Translations under genes and position numbers: made by a program
Assembly: GCA_963732865.1 (NCBI GenBank)
Contig: CAVTBC010000002.1
Coordinates: 1 to 64,000 of the forward strand
Direction: 5' to 3'
Length of the DNA: 64,000 bases
Origin: JADLGL01 sp963732865
GTDB lineage: Bacteria; Pseudomonadota; Alphaproteobacteria; Rhizobiales; Kaistiaceae
Part shown: positions 38,445 to 46,151 of the stretch, piece by piece
Position numbering within the stretch: position 1 is the first letter of the stretch
How the letters are laid out: each line of letters begins with the position of its first letter
The notes under the pieces: model-generated
What the model was told of the DNA's origin: nothing
The model's input: the letters and a program-made list of their open reading frames with translations, nothing else
The model's database searches: none

Positions 38445-39680
38445 ATGGACTACGGCAAGATCTTCGCCGACGCGATTGCGGCGCTTCGATCGGAGCAGCG
38501 CTACCGCGTGTTTGCCGATCTGGAGCGGATCGCCGGCCGGTTTCCCAAGGCGATTTGGCGCGCCGACGGCAAGGCCCGCGAAATCACCGTGTGGTGCTCC
38601 AACGACTATCTCGGCATGGGCCAGCACCCGGCAGTGGTTGACGCCCTGGTCGACGCCGCGCGGCGCATGGGCGCAGGCGCCGGCGGCACACGCAACATCT
38701 CCGGCACCAATCATCCGCTGGTCGAACTCGAGGCAGAACTGGCCGGGCTGCATGGCAAGCAAGCCGCGCTTGTCTTCACCTCCGGCTTCGTCTCGAACGA
38801 GGCGGCAATTTCGACGGTCGCCAAGCTGCTGCCGGATTGCGTCATTCTTTCTGACGAGCTCAACCATGCCTCGATGATCGAAGGCATCCGCGGTTCGCGC
38901 GTCGAAAAGCGGATATTTCGCCACAACGATGTCGACCATCTCGATGAACTGCTGTCGGCAATTGGCCGCGACCGCGCCAAGCTGATCGTCTTCGAGTCGG
39001 TCTATTCGATGGACGGCGACGTCGCCCCGATCCGGGAAATAGCCGATCTCGCCGAGAAGCACGGCGCGCTGACCTATATCGACGAGGTCCACGCGGTCGG
39101 CATGTATGGTCCGCATGGCGCCGGCATCTGCGAACGCGACGGCGTGATGGGCCGGATCGATTTCATCGAGGGCACGCTCGCCAAGGCATTCGGCACGGTC
39201 GGCGGTTATGTCACCGGATCGGCGGCGGCGATCGACGCCGTCCGCTCCTATGCGCCGGCCTTCATTTTCACGACCGCCTTGCCGCCGGCGATGGCGGCAG
39301 CAGCGACCGCGTCAATCCGCCATCTCAGGCAATCGGATACGGAACGCGCCGGTCAACGGGCCGCGGTCAAGCGCACGCAGGAAAGCCTCGCCGCCGCCGG
39401 CCTGCCGGTGACGATCACCGAGACGCATATCGTTCCGATCATGGTCGGCGATCCGGAGCAATGCCGCCGCGCCAGCGTGATACTGCTGGAAGAGCACGGG
39501 ATCTACATTCAGCCGATCAACTTCCCGACGGTGCCGCGCGGCACCGAGCGGTTGCGCATCACGCCAACACCGTTCCATGACGCGGCGCTGGTCGACGAGC
39601 TAACAAGCGCCCTCGTCGCGGTGTGGCGGAAGCTTGGCATGCCCCTCAACGCGCCGGCGCATCTGGAAGCCGGCGAATAG
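38445..39680 (+). CDS. hemA: 5-aminolevulinate synthase
   Basis: 411 residues, full length. It opens with RYRVFADLERIAGRFPKA, contains WCSNDYLGMGQHP, the glycine-rich GGTRNISGTNHPLVELE, the cofactor region YIDEVHAVGMYGPHGAG and the PLP lysine in GTLAKAFGTVGGY. The enzyme condenses glycine and succinyl-CoA to 5-aminolevulinate, the first step of haem synthesis in Alphaproteobacteria (C4 route). It is a single gene ending 5 bases before the convergent mscL. Confidence 0.97.
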   Translation: MDYGKIFADAIAALRSEQRYRVFADLERIAGRFPKAIWRADGKAREITVWCSNDYLGMGQHPAVVDALVDAARRMGAGAGGTRNISGTNHPLVELEAELAGLHGKQAALVFTSGFVSNEAAISTVAKLLPDCVILSDELNHASMIEGIRGSRVEKRIFRHNDVDHLDELLSAIGRDRAKLIVFESVYSMDGDVAPIREIADLAEKHGALTYIDEVHAVGMYGPHGAGICERDGVMGRIDFIEGTLAKAFGTVGGYVTGSAAAIDAVRSYAPAFIFTTALPPAMAAAATASIRHLRQSDTERAGQRAAVKRTQESLAAAGLPVTITETHIVPIMVGDPEQCRRASVILLEEHGIYIQPINFPTVPRGTERLRITPTPFHDAALVDELTSALVAVWRKLGMPLNAPAHLEAGE

Positions 39681-39684
39681 GGAC

Positions 39685-40104
39685 CTATTTCGCCTGCGCC
39701 TTCAGCAGATCGCGAATTTCGGCCAGCAGAACCTCATCATTAGGCAGCGGCGGTGCTTCGGGCGGCGCTTCCGCCTGCTTGCGACGCATCCGGTTCATCG
39801 CCTTGACGAAGAGGAAGAGCACCCAGGCGACGATCAGGAAACTGATCAGCACGTTGATGAAATTGCCGTAGGCGATGGTGGCGCCGGCTTCCTGCGCCGC
39901 TGCGAGCGTATCCTGATGCTCGCCGGAAAGCTGGATATAGAGGTTGGAGAAATCGGCCCCGCCGAAGATCCAGCCCAGGATCGGCGTGAAGATGTCCTGA
40001 ACGAGCGAGTTGACCAAGGCCCCGAAGGCGGCGCCGATGATGACGCCAATGGCCAGATCGACCATGTTGCCCTTCATGGCAAATTCGCGAAACTCCTTGA
40101 GCAT
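39685..40104 (-). CDS. mscL: Large-conductance mechanosensitive channel
   Basis: 139 residues from the ATG at 40104 (MLKEFREFAMKGNMVDLAIG); the frame extends 9 codons more without need. Two membrane helices, the first DLAIGVIIGAAFGALVNSLV (gate), the second FINVLISFLIVAWVLFLFVKAMN, and a C-terminal charged helix bundle (LPNDEVLLAEIRDLL). It opens under membrane tension to release solutes on osmotic downshock. Confidence 0.96.
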   Translation of the reverse strand: MLKEFREFAMKGNMVDLAIGVIIGAAFGALVNSLVQDIFTPILGWIFGGADFSNLYIQLSGEHQDTLAAAQEAGATIAYGNFINVLISFLIVAWVLFLFVKAMNRMRRKQAEAPPEAPPLPNDEVLLAEIRDLLKAQAK

Positions 40105-40181
40105 GCCCGTCTCCTCGGCAAGGACCGACAAATCCTACGTCCGACTATAGACCAAGCGCGGCGCAGGCGATCGGCGCGGAT

Positions 40182-40643
40182 TCAAGAACCCACATAATGT
40201 AGCTGAACAATGCGCCGGCCAACGCCGCGCCGGTGCTCGATCAGATAGACCGATTGCCACGTGCCGAAGGCGAGAACGCCCTCACGTACCGGCACCGAGA
40301 TCGATGTGTCGGTGAGGGCCGCCTTGACGTGGCCCGGCATATCGTCCGGCCCTTCGCTCATATGCCGCCATGGCGCGGTTTCCGGAGCTAGGCGTTCGAA
40401 GGCGTCGGCGAGGTCGGCGCGTACGTCCGGATCGGCGTTCTCTTGCACCGTCAGCGATGCGGATGTGTGGCGGATGAACATTGTCAGCAGGCCGTCGCCG
40501 AAGCCCTGCCGCTCAATCCACGCCTCAACCGCGGCGGTCAGATCGAAGAAGCCCTTATCGCTCGTTTCAACCGAAAGCGCCGCCGACGCCTGCCGCGACG
40601 GCTTCGGCAATTCGCGCTCGTCCTTGATGGCGATTCGCGACAT
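40182..40643 (-). CDS. YjbQ-family protein (secondary thiamine-phosphate synthase)
   Basis: 153 residues from the ATG at 40643. The frame is open for 111 codons further, but that stretch is antisense to the helicase gene. Conserved blocks: LLTMFIRHTSASLTVQENADPDVRADL, the WRHMSEGPDDMPGHVKAALT block with metal-binding His residues, and FGTWQSVYLIEHR. Members show weak thiamine-phosphate synthase activity in vitro; the real function is unsettled. Divergent from the helicase gene. Confidence 0.92.
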   Translation of the reverse strand: MSRIAIKDERELPKPSRQASAALSVETSDKGFFDLTAAVEAWIERQGFGDGLLTMFIRHTSASLTVQENADPDVRADLADAFERLAPETAPWRHMSEGPDDMPGHVKAALTDTSISVPVREGVLAFGTWQSVYLIEHRRGVGRRIVQLHYVGS

Positions 40644-40722
40644 GATGGCCCCCGCGCCGCGCCGAATAGCGGCCAATTGTGCACCGAACCAAGCCACAGG
40701 CAAGCCGCCGTTGACGATCGCC

Positions 40723-43242
40723 ATGCCCAGAGGGAATGGCCGGGGAACCTCGAACCCGACCTCGCCGGCGTTGCCGCTGCGGTTTCGGGATTGGTTCGCG
40801 GGTCGGGGCTGGTCGCCGCGGCCGCACCAGCTGAAGCTGCTCGCCAACGCCCGAGGGGGCCTGTCGACGCTGCTGATTGCGCCGACCGGCGCCGGCAAGA
40901 CGCTGGCGGGCTTCCTGCCCTCGCTGGTGTCGCTGGCGGAGCGAAGCAGTGCGCCGGCGAAGCGCTCGATCCACACCCTCTACATTTCGCCGCTGAAGGC
41001 GCTCGCCGTCGACATCGCCCGCAATCTTGAAGCGCCCGTCGCCGAGATGGGTTTGGAGATCCGCCTTGAGACGCGCACCGGCGACACGCCCCAGCACAAG
41101 CGCCAGCGGCAGAAATACGACCCGCCCGACATTCTCCTGACGACGCCGGAACAGCTGGCGCTGCTGCTCGCCTCGGCGGAGGCGGGCCGCCTTTTCGCCG
41201 ACCTCAAGACGATCATCCTCGACGAATTGCACGCGCTGGTCACCTCCAAGCGCGGCGACCTCCTGGCGCTCGGGCTGGCGCGGCTGCGCAAGCTCGCCGG
41301 CGCGCCGGTGACGATCGGCCTCTCCGCCACGGTGGCGCAGCCCGACGACCTCCGGGCCTGGCTCGTCGGCCAGCATGGCGACGGGCCGCCAGCGCTGTCC
41401 GAACTGATCGTCGTGGATGGCGGCGCCAAGCCGAACATCTCGATCCTCGATTCCGACGACCGCGTGCCGTGGGCGGGGCATACGGCCCGTTACGCCTACC
41501 CCGAGATTCTGGAAGCGATCACCGGGCATCGGCTGGCGCTGATCTTCGTCAACACGCGCAGCCAGGCGGAGATGATCTTCCAGGAGCTGTGGCGGCTGAA
41601 CAGCGCGAGTCTGCCGATCGCGCTGCATCATGGCTCGCTCGATGTCGGCCAGCGGCGACGGGTCGAGGCGGCGATGGCGGCAGGCGAACTGCGCGCCGTC
41701 GTCTGCACCTCAACGCTCGATCTCGGTATCGATTGGGGCGACGTCGATCTGGTCATCCATGTCGGAGCGCCCAAGGGCGCCAGCCGCCTGGCGCAGCGCA
41801 TCGGCCGCGCCAATCACCGGCTCGACGAGCCCTCCGAAGCGCTGCTGGTGCCCGCCAACCGCTTCGAGGTGCTGGAGTGCCGGGCGGCGCTCGACGCCAA
41901 CTATCTCGGCGCGCAGGACACCCCGCCGATCCGGCCAGGCGGGCTCGACGTTTTGGCGCAGCATGTCCTCGGCATGGCCTGCGCCGAGCCGTTCGACCTC
42001 GTCCAGCTCTATGACGAAGTGCGATCCGCCTCCTGCTACGCCAAGCTCGATTGGGAAACATTCGAGCGCGTCGTCGATTTTGTCGCGACCGGCGGCTATG
42101 CGCTGCGTGCCTATGAGCGCTACGCCAAGATCCGCAAAGGCAAGGACGGCCTGTGGCGCGTCAGCAACCCGCATATCGCCCAGCAATATCGGCTGAATGT
42201 CGGCACGATCATCGAGGCGCCGCTGCTCAATGTTCGCCTGACGCGGATGAGCAAGAGCGGCGTGGCCCTGCGCGGCGGCAGGAGCCTGGGCAAGATCGAG
42301 GAATATTTCATCGAGACGCTGGCGGCGGGGGACACCTTCCTGTTCGCCGGCCAGGTGCTGGCCTTTGGCGGCATCCGCGACAATGAGGTGATCGCGACGC
42401 GGACGCATGACGATACGCCGAAGATCCCGCTCTATGCCGGCGGCAAGTTTCCGCTGACGACCTATCTCGCGGCCGGCGTCAGGAAGCTCATCGCCGATCC
42501 GTCCACATGGCCGCGCCTGCCGCATGCGGTGGCCGACTGGCTGCGTCTGCAGCAGGAACATTCGCAGCTGCCCGGCCTCGACCAATTGCTGGTCGAGACC
42601 TATCCGCGCGGCGACCGTTTCTATCTGGTCGCCTATCCGTTCGACGGCCGGCTGGTGCATCAGACGCTCGGCATGCTGTTGACACGCCGCCTGGAGCGCG
42701 CCGGCCTGAAGCCGATGGGCTTTGTCGCCACCGACTATTCGCTGGCGGTGTGGGGGCTCGACGACATGGGCGCTGCTTTCGCGGCGAAGGCGCCCGGCGT
42801 CGACGCACTGTTCGATGAAGACATGCTCGGCGACGATCTCGAAGCCTGGATGGCAGAGAGCTACCTGCTGAAGCGCACCTTCCGGAACACCGCCCTCATC
42901 TCCGGCCTCATCGCGAAACGGCACCCCGGCCAGGAGAAGAGCGGACGGCAGGTGACGGTTTCGACCGACCTCATCTACGACGTGCTCCGCAAGTTCGAGC
43001 CCGACCACATTCTGATGCAGGCAACCTGGACGGACGCCGCCACCGGCCTCCTCGACATTACCCGGCTTGGCGACATGCTCTCGCGCATCAAGGGGCGAAT
43101 CATTCATAAAAGGCTCGAGCACATCTCGCCTCTGGCGATCCCAGTGATGCTGGAGATCGGCAGGGAGGCGGTGGGCGAAGAAGCGCGCGAGACGATCCTG
43201 CGCGAAGCGGTGGACGACCTCGTGCGCGAGGCGATGGAATAG
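40723..43242 (+). CDS. Ligase-associated DEXH-box DNA helicase (Lhr-like)
   Basis: 839 residues from the ATG at 40723, matching the family's usual start (LRFRDWFAGRGWSPRPHQ); upstream ATGs at 40642/40645 overlap the divergent yjbQ. Motif I APTGAGKT, motif II DELH, motif III LSATV, motif VI QRIGRANHR, then the winged-helix and beta-barrel Lhr core. It is normally part of an ATP-dependent ligase/exonuclease/helicase/phosphodiesterase DNA-repair set. Only pdeM accompanies it here, 3 bases downstream; the ligase and exonuclease are not in the window. Confidence 0.95.
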   Translation: MPRGNGRGTSNPTSPALPLRFRDWFAGRGWSPRPHQLKLLANARGGLSTLLIAPTGAGKTLAGFLPSLVSLAERSSAPAKRSIHTLYISPLKALAVDIARNLEAPVAEMGLEIRLETRTGDTPQHKRQRQKYDPPDILLTTPEQLALLLASAEAGRLFADLKTIILDELHALVTSKRGDLLALGLARLRKLAGAPVTIGLSATVAQPDDLRAWLVGQHGDGPPALSELIVVDGGAKPNISILDSDDRVPWAGHTARYAYPEILEAITGHRLALIFVNTRSQAEMIFQELWRLNSASLPIALHHGSLDVGQRRRVEAAMAAGELRAVVCTSTLDLGIDWGDVDLVIHVGAPKGASRLAQRIGRANHRLDEPSEALLVPANRFEVLECRAALDANYLGAQDTPPIRPGGLDVLAQHVLGMACAEPFDLVQLYDEVRSASCYAKLDWETFERVVDFVATGGYALRAYERYAKIRKGKDGLWRVSNPHIAQQYRLNVGTIIEAPLLNVRLTRMSKSGVALRGGRSLGKIEEYFIETLAAGDTFLFAGQVLAFGGIRDNEVIATRTHDDTPKIPLYAGGKFPLTTYLAAGVRKLIADPSTWPRLPHAVADWLRLQQEHSQLPGLDQLLVETYPRGDRFYLVAYPFDGRLVHQTLGMLLTRRLERAGLKPMGFVATDYSLAVWGLDDMGAAFAAKAPGVDALFDEDMLGDDLEAWMAESYLLKRTFRNTALISGLIAKRHPGQEKSGRQVTVSTDLIYDVLRKFEPDHILMQATWTDAATGLLDITRLGDMLSRIKGRIIHKRLEHISPLAIPVMLEIGREAVGEEARETILREAVDDLVREAME

Positions 43243-43244
43243 CG

Positions 43245-43988
43245 ATGCTGCAGGGCGATCTGCTGAATTGGCCGACGGAATCGGCGCCCGTGCGGGCGAC
43301 GGGCAGCCATGGCGACGCCGAGCTCAGTGTTGTCGGCACGATATTCACCGCCCTTGCCAGCGGGGCGCTGTGGCAGAGCACGGAACGGACGCTGATCATC
43401 GCCGATCTGCATCTGGAGAAAGGCTCTGCCTTCGCCCGGCGCGGGCAGTTGCTGCCCCCCTATGACACGGCGGCGACGCTAGCCGCCCTGTCGGTTCTCG
43501 TCTTCCGCCTCAATCCGGCGCGGGTCATCGCGCTGGGCGATTCCTTCCACGACAATGACGGCGCCCAGCGCCTGCACGACTATGACCGCTCGGCGCTGGC
43601 TGCCCTGCAGCGCGGCCGCGAATGGATCTGGATCGCGGGCAATCATGACGACGAATTGCCCGATACGATCGGCGGCGAGCGCGCCGAGGCGGTGACGCTG
43701 GGACCGGTGACGCTGCGGCACTTGCCGAGCTATGCCGCTCCCGTCGGCGAGATAGCCGGCCATCTTCATCCCGCCGCGCGGGTTGCCGGACGCGCCGGTT
43801 CGGTTCGGCGGCGCTGCTTCGTGGGCGACGGCACGCGTCTGGTGATGCCGGCCTTCGGCGCCTATGCCGGCGGCCTCAATGTTCTCGAACCGGTGGTGGC
43901 GTCTTTGTTCGCCGGCGCTTTCACCGCCTTCGTGCTCGGCAAGGATGCGGTCTATCCGGTGTCGCAAGCGAGGCTTTGCGCCGGCTGA
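43245..43988 (+). CDS. pdeM: Ligase-associated metallophosphoesterase PdeM
   Basis: 247 residues. Calcineurin-type motifs: IIADLHLEKG, ALGDSFHDND, IAGNHDD and the late GHLHP. This is the fold of PdeM, the nuclease/phosphodiesterase of the ligase-associated repair set. It follows the helicase stop by 2 bases, an operon by spacing. Convergent with the cytochrome gene, whose stop is 3 bases beyond. Confidence 0.93.
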   Translation: MLQGDLLNWPTESAPVRATGSHGDAELSVVGTIFTALASGALWQSTERTLIIADLHLEKGSAFARRGQLLPPYDTAATLAALSVLVFRLNPARVIALGDSFHDNDGAQRLHDYDRSALAALQRGREWIWIAGNHDDELPDTIGGERAEAVTLGPVTLRHLPSYAAPVGEIAGHLHPAARVAGRAGSVRRRCFVGDGTRLVMPAFGAYAGGLNVLEPVVASLFAGAFTAFVLGKDAVYPVSQARLCAG

Positions 43989-43991
43989 GCG

Positions 43992-45680
43992 CTATTGCTG
44001 GAAGAAGGCCATGTTCGCCAGCGTCGCTTGATCGGTCGGCAGCGGCATCGGTCCAGGCGCAAAATTGTTATGCGCAAGGATGTAGGCGACGATGTCGGCA
44101 TATTCTTCGTCGCTCAGTCCACCCGGATCGTCGGGCGGCATCGCCGAGCGGATGCCGTTCAGCAGGTCATAGACGGTGCCCGGGAACCAGCGGGTTTCGA
44201 AGTTCGGGCCGATCAGCGGCGGCGCCACGCCAAAACTGCCCACCGTGAGGTTGATCCCGCCATGCAGATCGGCCTCATGGCAGGAGGTGCAATGGCGGTC
44301 GTAGAGATCGGCGCCCGCCTGAATTTGTGCGGTGGTGATGGTGATGGGATCATAGCCCGCGCGCACCACGCCGACATTGGCCGGCCCTGCGGCCTCCAGC
44401 GCCATGGGTTCGGACGCGAGGGTGCGCAGATAGGCGATGATCGCGGCGCGGTCGTCGGCATTGCCGACGCCGGAGAACCCCATGCGCGTGCCGGGAATCG
44501 CCACGGCTGGATTAGCCAGGAAGGCATCCAGGCGGCCATAGGCCCACGTCGCTCCGGCGGCATTCAGGTCGGTGAAGGCGGTGGAATAGCGGAAGCCTTC
44601 CTTGGCGCCGACCAGAGCGCCGACGACCTCATAGAGGTTTGGACCGTAGAGGGTGGCGCCGCCCTCCTCGAAGGTGTGGCATCCCGAGCAGCGCGCCGCC
44701 AGCGCCTCACCGCGATCCGGATCGGCGGTGGCAATGCGCGCCAATAAATCGGCGTCCCCGGTCATGGCCGGCACCGCCGGGGCGGCGCTGCCGGTGAGCG
44801 GCAGCGGCTGATCGGCAAGGATGCGCAGGAACGCGATCACATTGGCCCTGTCTGCCGCACTAGGCACCGCCCCGACCGTCATGCGGGTTCCGGGTACGGT
44901 GTGCAGCGGATCGGTCAGGAATGTGTTGAGCCGCGCCGCAGTCCAGGTGACGCCGCTGCCGGCGAGCGCGGCGAAAGCCGGCGAATAATTGAAGCCGGCA
45001 ACGGCGGCGATCGGCGCATCGAAAATGCCGTAGAGCGACGGGCCGATCTGAGCGGCGCCGGGCGCATTCCCGCCCGGATCCAGAGCATGACAGCCGGCGC
45101 AGCGCGAAGCGTAGGTGCGCCCGGCGATCGGATCGCCGGCCTCGATCATCGCCAACGTCTCGGCGTCAAACTCCGGCACGTCGATCAGCATGGCGGCGGA
45201 TGCGGGGGCGTCGGCTTCCGCCGTCGGCGTGGCTGGCGATTCCGCAGCCGCAGCGGGCGCAGATTCGGCGGCGGGCTCGGCCGCGGTTGCCGGTTCGGTC
45301 ACTGGCGCCGAAGCCCCGGGCGTCGACGCCGGTGGTGTTTCGAGCGGCGGCGAAGTGGGTGCCGGCGCGGCGCTTGCCGCCGATGGTGCTGGGGCCGCGG
45401 AGGCGGCAGCAGGTTCTTCCGCCGCGGGCGCCGCGCGCGGACTTGATGTCGGGGCTGCGGAGTCCGTTTCAGCTGCGGCGATCCCGACAGCTGGCGCCGG
45501 TTCGGCCGGCGCTGCCGATGCGCTGGCCGTCGACGCCGCGCTTTCGCTGGCCGGCTCATCGTCGCCGCTGCCGCAAGCGCTCAGGCTCAAGGCCACGGCC
45601 GACACAAACGCAGCGACGAGGACGCTCTTGCCGTGGCGGGACGCGCGGATCTTTCGGCGGCCACGGTCGATCACTCGCAT
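43992..45680 (-). CDS. Tri-haem cytochrome c lipoprotein with long Ala/Pro-rich linker
   Basis: 562 residues from the ATG at 45680. A lipobox (ALSLSAC) near residue 36 predicts lipid anchoring. About 130 residues of Ala/Pro/Glu/Ser low complexity precede three cytochrome domains with CAGCH (about 194), CSGCH (331) and CTSCH (464). The first two are class I domains with Met ligands in PGTRM; the third resembles the sulfur-oxidising or alcohol-dehydrogenase cytochrome subunits (MPPDDPGGLSDEEYADIVAYIL). It is an electron carrier in the periplasm; no oxidoreductase partner is adjacent. Divergent from the MarR gene over 107 bases. Confidence 0.88.
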   Translation of the reverse strand: MRVIDRGRRKIRASRHGKSVLVAAFVSAVALSLSACGSGDDEPASESAASTASASAAPAEPAPAVGIAAAETDSAAPTSSPRAAPAAEEPAAASAAPAPSAASAAPAPTSPPLETPPASTPGASAPVTEPATAAEPAAESAPAAAAESPATPTAEADAPASAAMLIDVPEFDAETLAMIEAGDPIAGRTYASRCAGCHALDPGGNAPGAAQIGPSLYGIFDAPIAAVAGFNYSPAFAALAGSGVTWTAARLNTFLTDPLHTVPGTRMTVGAVPSAADRANVIAFLRILADQPLPLTGSAAPAVPAMTGDADLLARIATADPDRGEALAARCSGCHTFEEGGATLYGPNLYEVVGALVGAKEGFRYSTAFTDLNAAGATWAYGRLDAFLANPAVAIPGTRMGFSGVGNADDRAAIIAYLRTLASEPMALEAAGPANVGVVRAGYDPITITTAQIQAGADLYDRHCTSCHEADLHGGINLTVGSFGVAPPLIGPNFETRWFPGTVYDLLNGIRSAMPPDDPGGLSDEEYADIVAYILAHNNFAPGPMPLPTDQATLANMAFFQQ

Positions 45681-45787
45681 AATCCTGCTACTTAGGTCGT
45701 TGGTCCGAACAGGCCGCACGCTTGCAGGCAGTGCCGCGCACCGCTAAACAATTCGGTTCCGAAACGACTTCCCGGTTAGTTCTGAAA

Positions 45788-46138
45788 ATGCCTTCCGACC
45801 TTAGGCCCCGTCAGGCCCTTCGCCTTTGGCACGACGTCATTTTTGATCTTGTTCGCGATGATGAACCGGATTTGTCGGCGCGGCAACAGGCGGTGCTGCT
45901 GACCGTCTATCTTGAGCCGCCGCCACACACGGTTCGCGATCTGGCGGCGAAGTTGAACGTCACCAAGCCCGCGATCACGCGGGCGCTGGACAGTATGGGA
46001 AGGCTGGGATTGCTTACCCGCAGACGCGATGAGAGCGATCGGCGAAACGTCATCATCTTGAGGACGTTGGCCGGGGCGCTCGCGGTGGAGCGCCTCGGCG
46101 ATACGATCGTCCGGCGCTACCGGGGACTGCCGCTCTAG
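45788..46138 (+). CDS. MarR-family transcriptional regulator
   Basis: 116 residues from the ATG at 45788, the start of clear homology; the frame runs 22 codons further. Winged helix: LSARQQAVLLTVYL, then TVRDLAAKLNVTKPAITRALDSMGRLGLLTRRRDESDRRNVII, the classical recognition helix and wing. It lies between two multi-haem cytochrome genes, divergent from one and convergent with the other, and so is a candidate regulator of them (inference). GTTCTGAAA gives no strong ribosome site. Confidence 0.87.
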   Translation: MPSDLRPRQALRLWHDVIFDLVRDDEPDLSARQQAVLLTVYLEPPPHTVRDLAAKLNVTKPAITRALDSMGRLGLLTRRRDESDRRNVIILRTLAGALAVERLGDTIVRRYRGLPL

Positions 46139-46151
46139 CGGCAGGCCGCGG

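Noticed and set aside
41710..43122. A 470-codon minus-strand frame
   Set aside because: Antisense to the DEXH helicase; composition is that of a shadow frame.
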